Positions 24,979-33,690 are shown, counted from the stretch's first letter. The stretch: 64,000 nt of DNA from Streptomyces cellulosae (GCF_000721105.1 NZ_JOEV01000018.1:195599-259598); one strand, 5' to 3'. Notes: generated by a model not told the origin, from the letters alone. Numbers and translations are program-made.

Positions 24979-25443
24979 ATGCACCCCGACCACGACCGTC
25001 ACGCGCCCGCCGAACGGGCCGTGGAAGTCCACCACCCCACCCCCATCACCCCCGCCGTCGCCGCGCCGGCACCGATGGTCGCCGCCCAGCCGGGGCACGT
25101 CCCGGCGATCGCGAGCATCGTCCTGCCCGACGGCCGCGTCGTAACCGGCTACGCCATCGACCACGCCCGCCCGGAACCCGTGACCGCCAAGCCGCCCGTC
25201 TCCCGGACGGCGGTGAACGTCGCCCTCGGGGGCGTCGGGTTCCTCGCGGTGTGCGGCGGACTGATCCTGCTCACCTCGTTCATCGCCGCCCTCACCGCGT
25301 TCATCACCCAACTGATCACCCTCGCCGCCGTCATCTTCGGCGGATGGATCGCCGTGCAGATCTTCAGCGCGAGCGGCCACCGGGGCGGCACCACCGTGAA
25401 CATCCGCAAGGCTGTGATCAAGCGCAACCACTTCCACGGCTAG
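24979..25443 (+). CDS. Small membrane protein, Spd-like
   Basis: A 154-residue protein from ATG 24979 (GGAAGGGA upstream). The N-terminal half is proline-, alanine- and histidine-rich and soluble. Two hydrophobic segments follow at about 80-105 and 108-132 (VGFLAVCGGLILLTSFIAAL; ITLAAVIFGGWIAVQIF), then a basic tail (KAVIKRNHFHG). The location after the translocase and the topology fit a spread protein. Sequence identity to a named family is not certain. Confidence 0.65.
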   Translation: MHPDHDRHAPAERAVEVHHPTPITPAVAAPAPMVAAQPGHVPAIASIVLPDGRVVTGYAIDHARPEPVTAKPPVSRTAVNVALGGVGFLAVCGGLILLTSFIAALTAFITQLITLAAVIFGGWIAVQIFSASGHRGGTTVNIRKAVIKRNHFHG

Positions 25444-25532
25444 CTACGCCAAGGGCGGCCCCCGCATCTCGCCAAAGAACCGGGGCCGCCCTTGTCCACC
25501 TGTCCTCAACAGACCTGTGGAGGTCTCCCAGC

Positions 25533-26267
25533 ATGACGCAACCCGCCACCTTCCGGCGAGTGCGCGGCCACCGGCCGCGCCTGCTGGACCTGTTCTCCTG
25601 CGCCGGCGGTGCCGGTACCGGTTACCGTCGGGCCGGCTTCACCGTGGACGGCTGCGACGTCGCCGACCGGCCCAACTACCCCTTCCCGTACCACCGGGGT
25701 GACGCGCTCGCCTACCTCGCCCACCTGATCGCCTCGGGCGAGATCCGCCGGTACGCGTTCGTCCACGCCTCCCCGCCCTGCCAGCACGGTTGCGCGTTGA
25801 CCGTGGGCACGAACCGGTCACAGGGGTGGGGCCGCGACCATGTCGACCTCGTGGCGCCCACGCGTGAGTTGCTGGACGCCACCGGCCTGCCCTACGTCAT
25901 CGAACAGCCCAACGGCCGCGCGGAGATCCGCAAAGACCTCACCCTGTGCGGTGAGATGTTCGGTCTCGGGGTGATCCGGCACCGCAACTTCGAGTTGGGC
26001 GGTTGGAGTACTGACCAGCCGGCGCACATCCCTCACCGGGGTCGCGTACGCGGCTACCGCCACGGCCGGTACTTCGACGGCCCCTACGTCGCCGCGTACG
26101 GCAACGGCGGGGGCAAGCCGTCCGTCCCTGAGCTGCAAGCGGCGATGGGCATCGACTGGACCGACGTGCGCGAGGAACTCACCGAAGCCATCCCCCCGGC
26201 CTACAGCGAGTACATCGGACGGGCCTACCTGGCCACCCTCGCCCCCACGCTGGAGGTGGCCGCGTGA
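25533..26267 (+). CDS. Compact C5-cytosine-methyltransferase-like protein
   Basis: A 244-residue protein from ATG 25533 after GGAGG. It has methyltransferase motif I (LLDLFSCAGGAGTGYRRAGF), motif IV with the catalytic cysteine (ASPPCQ, Cys83) and a motif VI-like VIEQPN (Glu124). The normal target-recognition domain between motifs VIII and IX is missing, so the protein is about 100-150 residues shorter than usual C5 enzymes. Phages carry similar short versions. It is coupled to the primase gene by a GTGA overlap. It may protect element DNA during transfer, or act on an unusual target. Confidence 0.75.
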   Translation: MTQPATFRRVRGHRPRLLDLFSCAGGAGTGYRRAGFTVDGCDVADRPNYPFPYHRGDALAYLAHLIASGEIRRYAFVHASPPCQHGCALTVGTNRSQGWGRDHVDLVAPTRELLDATGLPYVIEQPNGRAEIRKDLTLCGEMFGLGVIRHRNFELGGWSTDQPAHIPHRGRVRGYRHGRYFDGPYVAAYGNGGGKPSVPELQAAMGIDWTDVREELTEAIPPAYSEYIGRAYLATLAPTLEVAA

Positions 26268-27112
26268 GTACCCTGCCCGAACCCCAGCGGACCGCGCTGA
26301 CGCTGGCCGCCACCGGTGTGCCGGTGCTGCCCCTGCGCGCCGGGAAGGCGCCGTTCGGCAACTGCCACCGCTGCGCGAACAACGCGTGCGGCGGCCGGCC
26401 GAACATGAAGACCGCCGGGCCGTGCCGGTGCCCCGGCGTCTGCCACGCCTGGGCCGCCGCCACCACCGACCCGGCCGTCCTCACCTCCCCGGCATGGACG
26501 GCCGCATGGCGGCGGGCCGTCTGCGTCGCCTACCACCCCGGCGCCGCCGGGCTGACCGTGGTCGACCTGGACGACGCGGCGGCCGTCGACTGGGCACGCG
26601 CCACCCTGCCCGCCACACGGACCGTGAAGACGACGCGCGGTGAGCACTGGATCTACCGGGGCGCCATGACGTCACACAACAACGTGCGTCCCGGCGTCGA
26701 CCTCAAGTCGACCATGTCCTACGCCCGCTACCTCGGCCCCGGCACCGGCACCATGACCGACCTGCCGGCGGCGGTGCGTGCGCTGGCCGTGAAGGAACCG
26801 CCCACCGTCCGGCCGGCGCTCCGTTCCGTCTCCGTGCCCGCCCGGTCCGGCGGCGGGCACTGCCCCCACCGCACGCCCGCATTCCTGGAACGGGGCATCG
26901 CCATGGCGGAGCAGCGCATAACGGAAGCCCGCAGCGCGGTCCACGCGTCCGTGTACCGGACGTTCCTGGCGGTGCTGTCGACGCACGGCCGGTGCGGCTG
27001 CCTCACCGACACCCACATCAGCAGGCTGTTCACCGCCGCGCAGGCCAAGGGCGAAACCCTGCGGCACTGCACCGACGCGTGGACCAACGCCCGCACCACG
27101 TTGGGACTGTGA
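26264..27112 (+). CDS. Primase-polymerase (RepPP-type)
   Basis: A 282-residue protein of the bifunctional primase/polymerase (Prim-Pol) type starting GTG 26264. N-terminal features: VPVLPLRAGKAPFGNCH, a cysteine-rich insert (CHRC, CGGRP, PCRCPGVC) and the polymerase aspartates in GLTVVDLDDAAAVDWA. Then RTVKTTRGEHWIYRG and VDLKSTMSYARYLGPG complete the domain. It primes or copies element DNA during the replicative stage that precedes AICE transfer. It lies directly upstream of the replication ATPase gene. Confidence 0.82.
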   Translation: MSTLPEPQRTALTLAATGVPVLPLRAGKAPFGNCHRCANNACGGRPNMKTAGPCRCPGVCHAWAAATTDPAVLTSPAWTAAWRRAVCVAYHPGAAGLTVVDLDDAAAVDWARATLPATRTVKTTRGEHWIYRGAMTSHNNVRPGVDLKSTMSYARYLGPGTGTMTDLPAAVRALAVKEPPTVRPALRSVSVPARSGGGHCPHRTPAFLERGIAMAEQRITEARSAVHASVYRTFLAVLSTHGRCGCLTDTHISRLFTAAQAKGETLRHCTDAWTNARTTLGL

Positions 27113-27114
27113 CC

Positions 27115-28559
27115 ATGTCCGACGACGAGAAGAACCCCGCACGCCAGGTCATCACCGACTACGCACAGAGCCACTTCCGGTACTTCCGCACCGCAGACGG
27201 CACCGTGTACGCGCAGAAGACCGGCCACCCCGTGGCCCGCCCGATCCGCTCCCAGGGAACGACGGGAAGCCACCGGCAGGAACTCATGGTCGGCCTCTTC
27301 CGCGACGGCGTGGGCGTCTTCAACGGCACCGCGCTGAAAGAGGCGCTGGACCTGATCGAGGCCCTCGCCCTGACCGAGGACGTGCAGCCCGTCCACATCC
27401 GCGTCGCCCCCGGATTCGACGGGGCCACGTGGCTGGACCTCGGGCGCAGCGACGGGCAGTCCGTCCGCATCCATCCCACCGGCTGGGACATCCTCACCCC
27501 GAACCCGCGTGAGGTGTGCTGGCGGCGCACCCAACTCACCGGGGAACTGCCCCTGCCGGTCAAAGACACCAACGGCAAGGGCATCGATCTCCTGATGCGG
27601 CTGTGCAACTTCGCCAACGCCGAGACCGAGTGCCTGGCCATCGCCTGGCTGATCGGCTGTCTCGGTCCGTCCGTGCCCGTCCCGGCCCCGTTCCTCACCG
27701 GCCCCCAGGGGGCGGGCAAGTCCACCGGTGGGCGGATGCTCGTACGGATCATTGAGGGCATGAGCGGGGACCTGCGCCGGGCCCCGAAGGATGAGGAGAA
27801 CCTGATCGCGGCGGTAGCGGCCGGCTGGGTCACCGCCCTGGACAACCTCTCGCACATGACCCCGGACCTGTCCGACGCGATGTGCTGCATCGTCACCGGC
27901 GCGGAGAACGTCAAACGCGCCCTGTTCACAGACGGGGACGTCGTCCGCATCGGCTACCGCCGCCCCCTGCTCCTGACCGGCATCGACGTCGGCGTGATCC
28001 GGCCCGACCTCGCCGAACGGCTCCTGCCGCCGAGGCGGAACTGTGGTCCGACTTCGCAGAGGTGCTGCCCGTCATCCTCGGATCGCTCCTGGACCTCACC
28101 GTGCAGGTGCGGGCGGCTGAGGCGGACATCCCGACCGACCTGCGCATGGCCGACTTCGCCCACCTGTGCGCGCAGCTCGACGCCGCAACCGGTCTCGGGG
28201 CGCTTGCCGCCTACCGGGCCAGCCTGGACGACCTCAACGACGACGTCATCGAGGGCGACCTGTTGGCGCAGACCGTGCTCAAGCACGCCGCCGGCATCGC
28301 GCCGGGGGCGGAAGAACGGATGACGTCTGCCGAGTGGCTGTACGCCCTCACGGGCCTCTACAGCGGCGAGGAGTGCCGCCCCCTTCCAAAAGGCTGGCCG
28401 ACTACCGGCAAGGTGCTCTCAGACCGTCTCAAGCGCCTTCAGCCCACCCTCGCCGCCCGTGGCGTCCTCATTGACTGGGGACGCACTAAGACGTCCCGGT
28501 ACATCGAGATCGCGCGCCCCGCCGCACCACCGCCGCCCGAGCAGGAAGCCGCCTTCTGA
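27115..28559 (+). pseudogene. Replication ATPase/helicase, frameshifted
   Basis: The coding sense begins at ATG 27115, 2 bp after the primase stop, and runs in one frame to about 28030: Walker A FLTGPQGAGKST (about 194-205), Walker B-like GWVTALDNLSHM, and IRPDLAERLLP. From there the conserved sequence continues in another frame: AEAELWSDFAEVLPVILGSL to the C-terminus at 28559 (winged-helix-like LSDRLKRLQPTLAARG). The first frame runs on with nonsense composition to 28323. About a dozen residues expected between the two parts seem absent, so a deletion not divisible by three is likely. Without it, the element may not replicate. A sequencing error or programmed frameshift cannot be excluded. 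Confidence 0.75.
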
Positions 28560-28586
28560 CCGCCCGGCACCCGGCCGGCCGGAACA

Positions 28587-28624
28587 AGCAAGAGGAGCAC
28601 CCGGCGACGCGTGCTCCTCTTGCT
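28587..28624 (+). terminator. Terminator after the replication genes
   Basis: Perfect 14-bp stem (28587-28600 with 28611-28624) with 10-nt loop, 28 bp after the replication ATPase stop. Confidence 0.75.
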
Positions 28625-28740
28625 GTTCGGCGGCGGCGCCGCCCTGCGAAGGTCGCGCCGCGCAGCGGCTCCTTCTTCACGCTCTGAGCCGCGCACCACA
28701 ACAGACACCACCCCCTCTTTGTCCCAAGTAGGAAGACGCT

Positions 28741-28947
28741 GCGTCACCTGCGTCACCCACACCCTGCAAACGGCGTGTGACCTGCCGGAACAGCGGTGAC
28801 GCAGACGGCCGATTCCTGCGTCACCCCGCGTCACCCGCGTCACCCGGTGGCGCAGGCCTACGTCACCGGTGACGCACTCCCCGGGCCCTGCGTCACCCTG
28901 AAACCGCAGGTCAGGGCCCCGAATGACGCAGATGACGCGGGTGACGC
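28741..28947. repeat. Iteron-like array, origin candidate
   Basis: The 8-mer GCGTCACC occurs six times direct (28741, 28750, 28818, 28828, 28837, 28890) and three times inverted (28795, 28868, 28940), with three one-base variants (28860, 28922, 28931). One direct/inverted pair makes the 14-bp palindrome at 28861-28874. It occupies most of the 28560-29015 gap between the replication genes and xis. Confidence 0.8.
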
Positions 28948-29015
28948 AGAAACCCGCGCCTCGGACACAGCCGCGTACAGCCGCACCCCGAAATGCCCAG
29001 GTATGGAGACCCAAC

Positions 29016-29225
29016 ATGACCACGCCCACCCGGCGCCGCCGCACTCCGAAAGACGAGTTGATCCCCCTGCCGGAAGTTCTGGAAGAACTCGGCATCAGCC
29101 GCCCGACTTGGTACCGCTGGCGCGACCGTGGCCTCACCCCCGAGGCACGCCGCACACCGTCCGGCCGCATCTGCGTACGCCGCAGCGTCCTGGACGCCTT
29201 CAAGGACGAGTTGGAGGCCGCGTGA
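29016..29225 (+). CDS. xis: Excisionase-type HTH protein (Xis)
   Basis: A 69-residue basic winged helix-turn-helix of the MerR/excisionase group: IPLPEVLEELGISRPTWYRW, then RDRGLTPEARRTPSGRI. The ATG at 29016 has GGAG upstream; a longer frame from 28923 would start inside the iterons. Its stop overlaps the integrase GTG start (GTGA). Its role is to bend DNA at attL/attR and direct the integrase to excision. Confidence 0.85.
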   Translation: MTTPTRRRRTPKDELIPLPEVLEELGISRPTWYRWRDRGLTPEARRTPSGRICVRRSVLDAFKDELEAA

Positions 29226-30586
29226 CCGAGTGGAGCTACACCGTCAAGTTCTGGGCCATCCGAAAGCGCAGCTACCGGAAGCCGTACCAACTGCGTTGGA
29301 TGGTGGGCACCCGCGAACACGCGGAATCGTTCCTCACCCAGGGCTTGGCCGACAGCCGCCGGTCAGAACTCATGACGGCGGCCCGGAAGGGTGAGCCGTT
29401 CGACGTGGAGAGCGGCCTCCCGAAGTCCATGGTCGACCAGAAGCGTGACATCTCCTGGTACGAGCACGCGCGCAACTACATCGCGATGAAGTGGGACGAC
29501 TCCCCCGGCAACACCCGGCGGACGTTGGCCGAAGCCATGGCGACCGTGACGCCGGCGTTCGTGAAGGACACCAAGGGCATGCCCGACGCCCGGACCGTAC
29601 GGAGCGCCCTCTACGGGTGGGCGTTCAACAAGAACCGGTGGGAGGAAGAGCCGCCGGCCGAGGTGGCACAGGTACTCGCCTGGTTCCAGCGGAAGTCGCT
29701 GCCCACGTCGGCCCTCACGGACCGGCTGTTGGTGAAAGCCGCACTCAGGGCCCTGTCCAAGCGGCTGGACGGGAAGACGGCAGCCCCGGGGACGATCAGT
29801 CGCAAGCGTGCGATCTTCTACAACTCCCTTGAGTTCGCGGTCGATGCCGAGTTGCTGACGGACAACCCGCTGGACCGCGTCAAGTGGAAGGCGCCCGAGC
29901 AGGTCACGGAGGAAGTGGACCCGGCATGCGTCCCGAATCCGGCGCAAGCCGCCAAGCTGCTGACCGCCGTGCGTGACCAGAGCAAGCGGGGGCGCCGGCT
30001 CACCGCGTTCTTCGGCTGCATGTACTACGCCGCCGCGCGGCCGGCGGAAGTGATCGGCCTACGGGTCACGGACTGCGATCTCCCCCGGCGGGGGTGGGGC
30101 GTGCTCCGGCTCCATGAAACCCGCCCCCGATCCGGCACCGCATGGACGGACAGCGGTGAGGCGCACGAGAAACGGGGCCTGAAGCACCGCCCCCGGAAGG
30201 CAGTGCGGCCCGTGCCGATTCCGCCGGAACTGGTCGCGCTGCTGCGGTGGCACCTCACCGCGTACGGCACGGCGCCGGACGGTCGCGTCTTCCAGACGCT
30301 CCGAGGTGGACTCGTGCAGGACACCGGATACGGGGAGGTGTGGGCTGAAGCGCGGTCGCGCGCACTGACGCCGACCGAGTTCCACTCGGCACTGGCCAAG
30401 CGGCCTTATGACCTCCGTCACGCCGCAGTGTCGACGTGGCTCAGCTCGGGTGTGGAACCGCAACTCGTGGCTGAGCGGGCCGGCCACAGTGTGGCGGTCC
30501 TGTTTCGCGTGTATGCCAAGTTCCTGAAGGACGGCGACGATGCGGCCAACGCCAAGATCTCCGCACGACTGGGACGGAGCGTCTGA
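29222..30586 (+). CDS. int: Tyrosine-type site-specific integrase
   Basis: A 454-residue tyrosine recombinase starting at GTG 29222. An N-terminal SAM-like DNA-binding region lies at about 75-160. The catalytic domain has Arg273 (AARPAEVIGLRV), box II RPYDLRHAAVSTW with Arg399 (the usual histidine before it is Tyr396), the GH pair at 421-422, and nucleophile Tyr431 (LFRVYAKFL). It is 150 bp from the right attachment repeat and reads toward it, as in SLP1 and pSAM2. It catalyses recombination between attP and the tRNA-Tyr attB. Confidence 0.93.
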   Translation: MTEWSYTVKFWAIRKRSYRKPYQLRWMVGTREHAESFLTQGLADSRRSELMTAARKGEPFDVESGLPKSMVDQKRDISWYEHARNYIAMKWDDSPGNTRRTLAEAMATVTPAFVKDTKGMPDARTVRSALYGWAFNKNRWEEEPPAEVAQVLAWFQRKSLPTSALTDRLLVKAALRALSKRLDGKTAAPGTISRKRAIFYNSLEFAVDAELLTDNPLDRVKWKAPEQVTEEVDPACVPNPAQAAKLLTAVRDQSKRGRRLTAFFGCMYYAAARPAEVIGLRVTDCDLPRRGWGVLRLHETRPRSGTAWTDSGEAHEKRGLKHRPRKAVRPVPIPPELVALLRWHLTAYGTAPDGRVFQTLRGGLVQDTGYGEVWAEARSRALTPTEFHSALAKRPYDLRHAAVSTWLSSGVEPQLVAERAGHSVAVLFRVYAKFLKDGDDAANAKISARLGRSV

Positions 30587-30685
30587 CGCAGCGGGAATCC
30601 CGTCCGCGCTCCGTCCGCAGAGTCCGAGACGGGGCGTTCGAACGCGAGACAGGGTGAGACACCCCGCCCTTTGAGGCGATGTACG

Positions 30686-30732
30686 ACAAGAGGCCCGTGA
30701 CCTGCTGAGACAGCAGGTCACGGGCCTCTTGT
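30686..30732 (-). terminator. Element-borne terminator for tRNA-Tyr
   Basis: Perfect 22-bp stem (30686-30707 with 30711-30732) and 3-nt loop, 7 bp downstream of the tRNA-Tyr 3' end on the tRNA strand. It lies inside the element and replaces the chromosomal terminator displaced to 15101-15148. Confidence 0.88.
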
Positions 30733-30737
30733 TCCCG

Positions 30738-30794
30738 TGTGGCGGCGCCAGGATTCGAACCTGGGAAGGCTGAGCCGGCAGATTTACAGTCTGC
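30738..30794. repeat. attR: right 57-bp attachment repeat
   Basis: Identical to 15151-15207. Here it is joined to the chromosomal 5' half of tRNA-Tyr, so the element copy restores a complete tRNA gene. Confidence 0.95.
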
Positions 30795-30821
30795 TCCCTT
30801 TGGCCGCTCGGGCACACCGCC
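30740..30821 (-). tRNA. tRNA-Tyr (GTA), AICE target, intact
   Basis: An 82-nt class II cloverleaf: acceptor GGCGGTG pairs with CGCCGCC, discriminator A, anticodon GTA in CTGTAAA, long variable arm CGGCTCAGCCTTCC-type, T-arm CCAGGTTCGAATCCTGG. The 5' half is chromosomal; the part from the anticodon loop on is supplied by the integrated element and is unchanged in sequence. Confidence 0.95.
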
Positions 30822-31052
30822 GGGGTTGCTGCCTTTCGAACCGCTTTTCGGCGGTGCTCCGTGGCAACGACGTAAACAATACCCGATGCCGTGGGGTGCT
30901 TCGCCACCCGATTGATCTGCGCTCGGAGGGCGGTGGGTGGCTAGGCTTGTGCGGATGCGGCCCGGGACTGCCGGGCTCGGCGCCCGCCCCCACGTACGCC
31001 GATACGCACTCGTACGCACCCCGACACGCACCGATACAAGGAGCCACAGGAC

Positions 31053-31541
31053 ATGGCCGACTCCAGTTTCGACATCGTCTCGAAGGTCGAGCGGCAGGAG
31101 GTCGACAACGCCCTCAACCAGGCCGCCAAGGAGATCTCGCAGCGCTACGACTTCAAGGGCGTGGGAGCCTCGATCTCGTGGTCCGGTGACAAGATCCTGA
31201 TGGAGGCGAACTCCGAGGACCGGGTGAAGGCCATCCTCGACGTCTTCCAGTCCAAGCTGATCAAGCGCGGGATCTCGCTGAAGGCGCTGGACGCCGGGGA
31301 ACCTCAGCTGTCCGGCAAGGAGTACAAGATCTTCGCGTCGATCGAGGAGGGTATCTCCCAGGAGAACGCGAAGAAGGTGGCGAAGATCATCCGGGACGAG
31401 GGCCCGAAGGGTGTGAAGGCCCAGGTGCAGGGCGACGAACTGCGGGTCAGCTCGAAGAACCGTGACGACCTGCAGGCCGTCATCGCCCTCCTGAAGGGCA
31501 AGGACTTCGACTTCGCGCTGCAGTTCGTGAACTACCGGTAG
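31053..31541 (+). CDS. YajQ/UPF0234 family nucleotide-binding protein
   Basis: A 162-residue protein of the YajQ family: [52 protein letters not shown] and a C-terminal [20 protein letters not shown]. Two tandem RRM-like folds are expected. Some members bind cyclic di-GMP or RNA; which applies here is unknown. It is the first chromosomal gene beyond the tRNA-Tyr locus, with an AAGGAG ribosome site and a hairpin after the stop. Confidence 0.95.
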   Translation: MADSSFDIVSKVERQEVDNALNQAAKEISQRYDFKGVGASISWSGDKILMEANSEDRVKAILDVFQSKLIKRGISLKALDAGEPQLSGKEYKIFASIEEGISQENAKKVAKIIRDEGPKGVKAQVQGDELRVSSKNRDDLQAVIALLKGKDFDFALQFVNYR

Positions 31542-31591
31542 TCCAGCCGCAGGCCGGCTGTCGGCGGTCCCAGCGCACCGCCTGACACGAG

Positions 31592-31635
31592 GAAGGGTGG
31601 GCATCCGGCGGTTTCCCGGCGGGTGCCCACCCTTC
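31592..31635. terminator. Bidirectional terminator between yajQ and glsB-type gene
   Basis: Perfect 12-bp stem (31592-31603 with 31624-31635) around a 20-nt G+C-rich loop, placed between convergent genes. Confidence 0.75.
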
Positions 31636-31670
31636 TCGCCTGCTGGCTGCGGTCCGGGGGTGCCTCGCGC

Positions 31671-31937
31671 TCAGTCGCGCGAGTTGCCGAAGAGAAGTCG
31701 GTAGCCGATCAGGAGGACGAGCGAGCCGCCGATCGCCGCCGCCCACGTGGCACCGTCGTAGAAGTCCTTGCTGATCGGATGGTCCAGCCAGCGCGCCGAT
31801 ATCCAGCCCCCGAGGAAGGCGCCGACGATGCCGATGACCGTCGTACCGACGAAGCCGCCCGGGTCACGGCCCGGCAGCAGGAACTTGGCGATGGCTCCGG
31901 CCAACAGGCCGAGAATGATCCAGCTGATGATGCTCAT
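31671..31937 (-). CDS. GlsB/YeaQ/YmgE family membrane protein
   Basis: An 88-residue membrane protein (transglycosylase-associated family, which has no demonstrated enzymatic role). Three helices are visible: SIISWIILGLLAGAIAKFLL, GFVGTTVIGIVGAFLGGWIS and WAAAIGGSLVLLIGYRLLFG, with the GRDPGG loop after the first. Such proteins are often stress-induced. It converges on yajQ; the ribosome site is weak. Confidence 0.9.
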   Translation of the reverse strand: MSIISWIILGLLAGAIAKFLLPGRDPGGFVGTTVIGIVGAFLGGWISARWLDHPISKDFYDGATWAAAIGGSLVLLIGYRLLFGNSRD

Positions 31938-32126
31938 GCCCTGAACCTGCCCTTTCGTGCGATGCCCGCGCTGTCCCGGCGCTGTGACGTGGATGGCCGC
32001 GGGGTGTGTCCGTGCGTGCTCGTGCGTCCTGCTTGGCGCACGGTCTTCTTGCCTGTTCGTGCCGTGTTGGTGAACAGGACGACTTCGCTGTACCCGGCGG
32101 TTGCAGCGATCAGTAGGGTGCGGCTC

Positions 32127-33371
32127 ATGACACCTTCCGGTGCCGAGTTGCGGCGCACCCTGGGAGTGGGAGACGCGGTCGTCATCGGGCTGGGCTCGAT
32201 GATCGGTGCCGGGATCTTCGCCGCCCTGGGGCCGGCGGCGGGCGCGGCGGGCTCCGGGCTGCTGCTCGGGCTCGCGGTCGCCGCCGTGGTCGCGTACTGC
32301 AACGCCACGTCCTCGGCGCGACTGGCCGCCCTGTACCCGGCGTCCGGCGGTACCTATGTGTACGGACGCGAGAGGCTCGGGGCGTTCTGGGGTTACCTCG
32401 CTGGCTGGTCGTTCGTGGTCGGAAAGACGGCTTCCTGTGCGGCGATGGCCCTCACCGTGGGCGCGTACGTCTGGCCGGGGCAGGCGCACGCCGTGGCCGT
32501 CGCGGCCGTGGTGGCGCTGACCGCGGTGAACTATGGCGGTGTCCAGAAGTCCGCCTGGCTGACCCGGGTGATCGTAGCCGTGGTCCTGGCTGTCCTCGCT
32601 TCCGTGGTGGTCGTGTGTCTGGGGTCGGGGGCGTCCGATGCCGGGCGGCTCGACATCGGGGCGTCGGGCGGTGTGCGCGGGGTGCTTCAGGCTGCCGGTC
32701 TGCTGTTCTTCGCGTTCGCGGGGTACGCGCGCATCGCCACCCTCGGTGAGGAAGTGCGGGATCCTGCGCGCACCATCCCCCGCGCGATCCCGCTGGCTCT
32801 CGGCATCGCGCTGGTCGTGTACGTGTGTGTGGCGGTGGCGGTCCTCTCCGTATTGGGGGCGGGCGGTCTCGGGCGCGCGGATGCTCCGCTGGCGGACGCG
32901 GTGCGGGCGGCCGGGGTGCCGGGGTTGGTGCCGGTGGTACGTGTGGGCGCTGCTGTCGCCGCCTTGGGATCACTGCTCGCTCTGATCCTGGGTGTCTCTC
33001 GGACGACGCTCGCCATGGCACGGGACCGCCATCTGCCCGGTGTGCTGGCCGCCGTGCATCCCACATTCCACGTTCCGCATCGGGCCGAGTTGGCTGTGGG
33101 CGCGGTGGTCGCCACCCTGGCCGCCACGGTGGACGTGCGGGGCGCGATCGGTTTCTCCTCCTTCGGTGTGCTGGCGTACTACGCGGTGGCCAACGCGTCG
33201 GCCTGGACGCTCCGTTCGGCACCCACGGCCCGGTTTGTGCCGGCTGTGGGGCTGCTCGGCTGCGCGGTGCTGGCGTTCTCACTGCCCGCGGTCTCGGTGA
33301 TCGTGGGAGCGGGTGTACTGGCCGTCGGGGTGGTGACGTATGGGGTGCGGCTGCGGGTGGCGGGCCGGTAG
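32127..33371 (+). CDS. APC-family amino-acid permease
   Basis: A 414-residue transporter. The start ATG at 32127 gives the usual N-terminus (TLGVGDAVVIGLGSMIGAGI with the GSMIGAGIF substrate loop in helix 1). About 11-12 membrane helices are seen, including FAGYARIATLGEEVRDPART, the consensus amphipathic loop after helix 6. It imports amino acids by proton symport or exchange; the specific substrate is unknown. It is divergent from the GlsB-type gene. Confidence 0.88.
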   Translation: MTPSGAELRRTLGVGDAVVIGLGSMIGAGIFAALGPAAGAAGSGLLLGLAVAAVVAYCNATSSARLAALYPASGGTYVYGRERLGAFWGYLAGWSFVVGKTASCAAMALTVGAYVWPGQAHAVAVAAVVALTAVNYGGVQKSAWLTRVIVAVVLAVLASVVVVCLGSGASDAGRLDIGASGGVRGVLQAAGLLFFAFAGYARIATLGEEVRDPARTIPRAIPLALGIALVVYVCVAVAVLSVLGAGGLGRADAPLADAVRAAGVPGLVPVVRVGAAVAALGSLLALILGVSRTTLAMARDRHLPGVLAAVHPTFHVPHRAELAVGAVVATLAATVDVRGAIGFSSFGVLAYYAVANASAWTLRSAPTARFVPAVGLLGCAVLAFSLPAVSVIVGAGVLAVGVVTYGVRLRVAGR

Positions 33372-33489
33372 CAGGCGTCAGGCGTCAGGCGAGGGTGGTG
33401 TAGTTGTGGTGCCGGTGAGCAGCAAGGGCTTGGGCAAGGGGCCGTAAGGCAGGAGCCCCACCCTCCGGACCCTGACTCGGGGGACCCCG

Positions 33490-33651
33490 TCAAGAGGCAC
33501 CCGCTGTGGCCGTGCGTATGCGCACGCGTACGTACATGTCCCGCACGGGTGGCGGTGGGTCGGCGAAGAGGTCGGCGGCCTCTTCGCACAGCGCCCGTGT
33601 CTCCTCGTAACCCTGCTCGCCCTCGGACTCGGCTCGTCGGTCGTACGACAT
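33490..33651 (-). CDS. Doubtful small reading frame
   Basis: A 53-residue frame beginning MSYDRRAESEGEQGYEETRA, acidic then basic, with no ribosome site. It might be the C-terminal fragment of a lost protein (frame is open upstream to 33687). It sits at the edge of the mobile-element graveyard. I do not recognise it. Confidence 0.25.
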   Translation of the reverse strand: MSYDRRAESEGEQGYEETRALCEEAADLFADPPPPVRDMYVRVRIRTATAGAS

Positions 33652-33690
33652 CAGGAGGTACTTCGGCTCCCCCACCCCCGGGAGCACCGG

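Larger units (their letters stand above)
15151..30794. mobile_element. Integrative conjugative element (AICE) in tRNA-Tyr
   Basis: A 15.6-kb element bounded by perfect 57-bp direct repeats made from the 3' half of tRNA-Tyr. It has AICE modules in order: cargo gene, GntR/HD/NUDIX/XRE regulatory block, small conserved proteins, Spd and FtsK-like TraB transfer genes, primase-polymerase and ATPase replication genes, iterons, xis and tyrosine integrase next to the right end. tRNA-Tyr is, from the literature as remembered, the site used by the S. coelicolor element SLP1, so this is an SLP1-site element. Transfer by single FtsK-type protein at hyphal contacts is the known mode of such elements. Confidence 0.93.

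Noticed and set aside
28065..28323. C-terminal 90 codons of the first replication ATPase frame
   Set aside because: Ser/Arg/Pro/Cys-rich nonsense composition; the conserved sense is in the other frame.
28796..29221. Long N-terminal extension of the integrase frame
   Set aside because: The frame passes through the iterons and xis in another phase; the GTG at 29222 overlapping the xis stop is the natural start.
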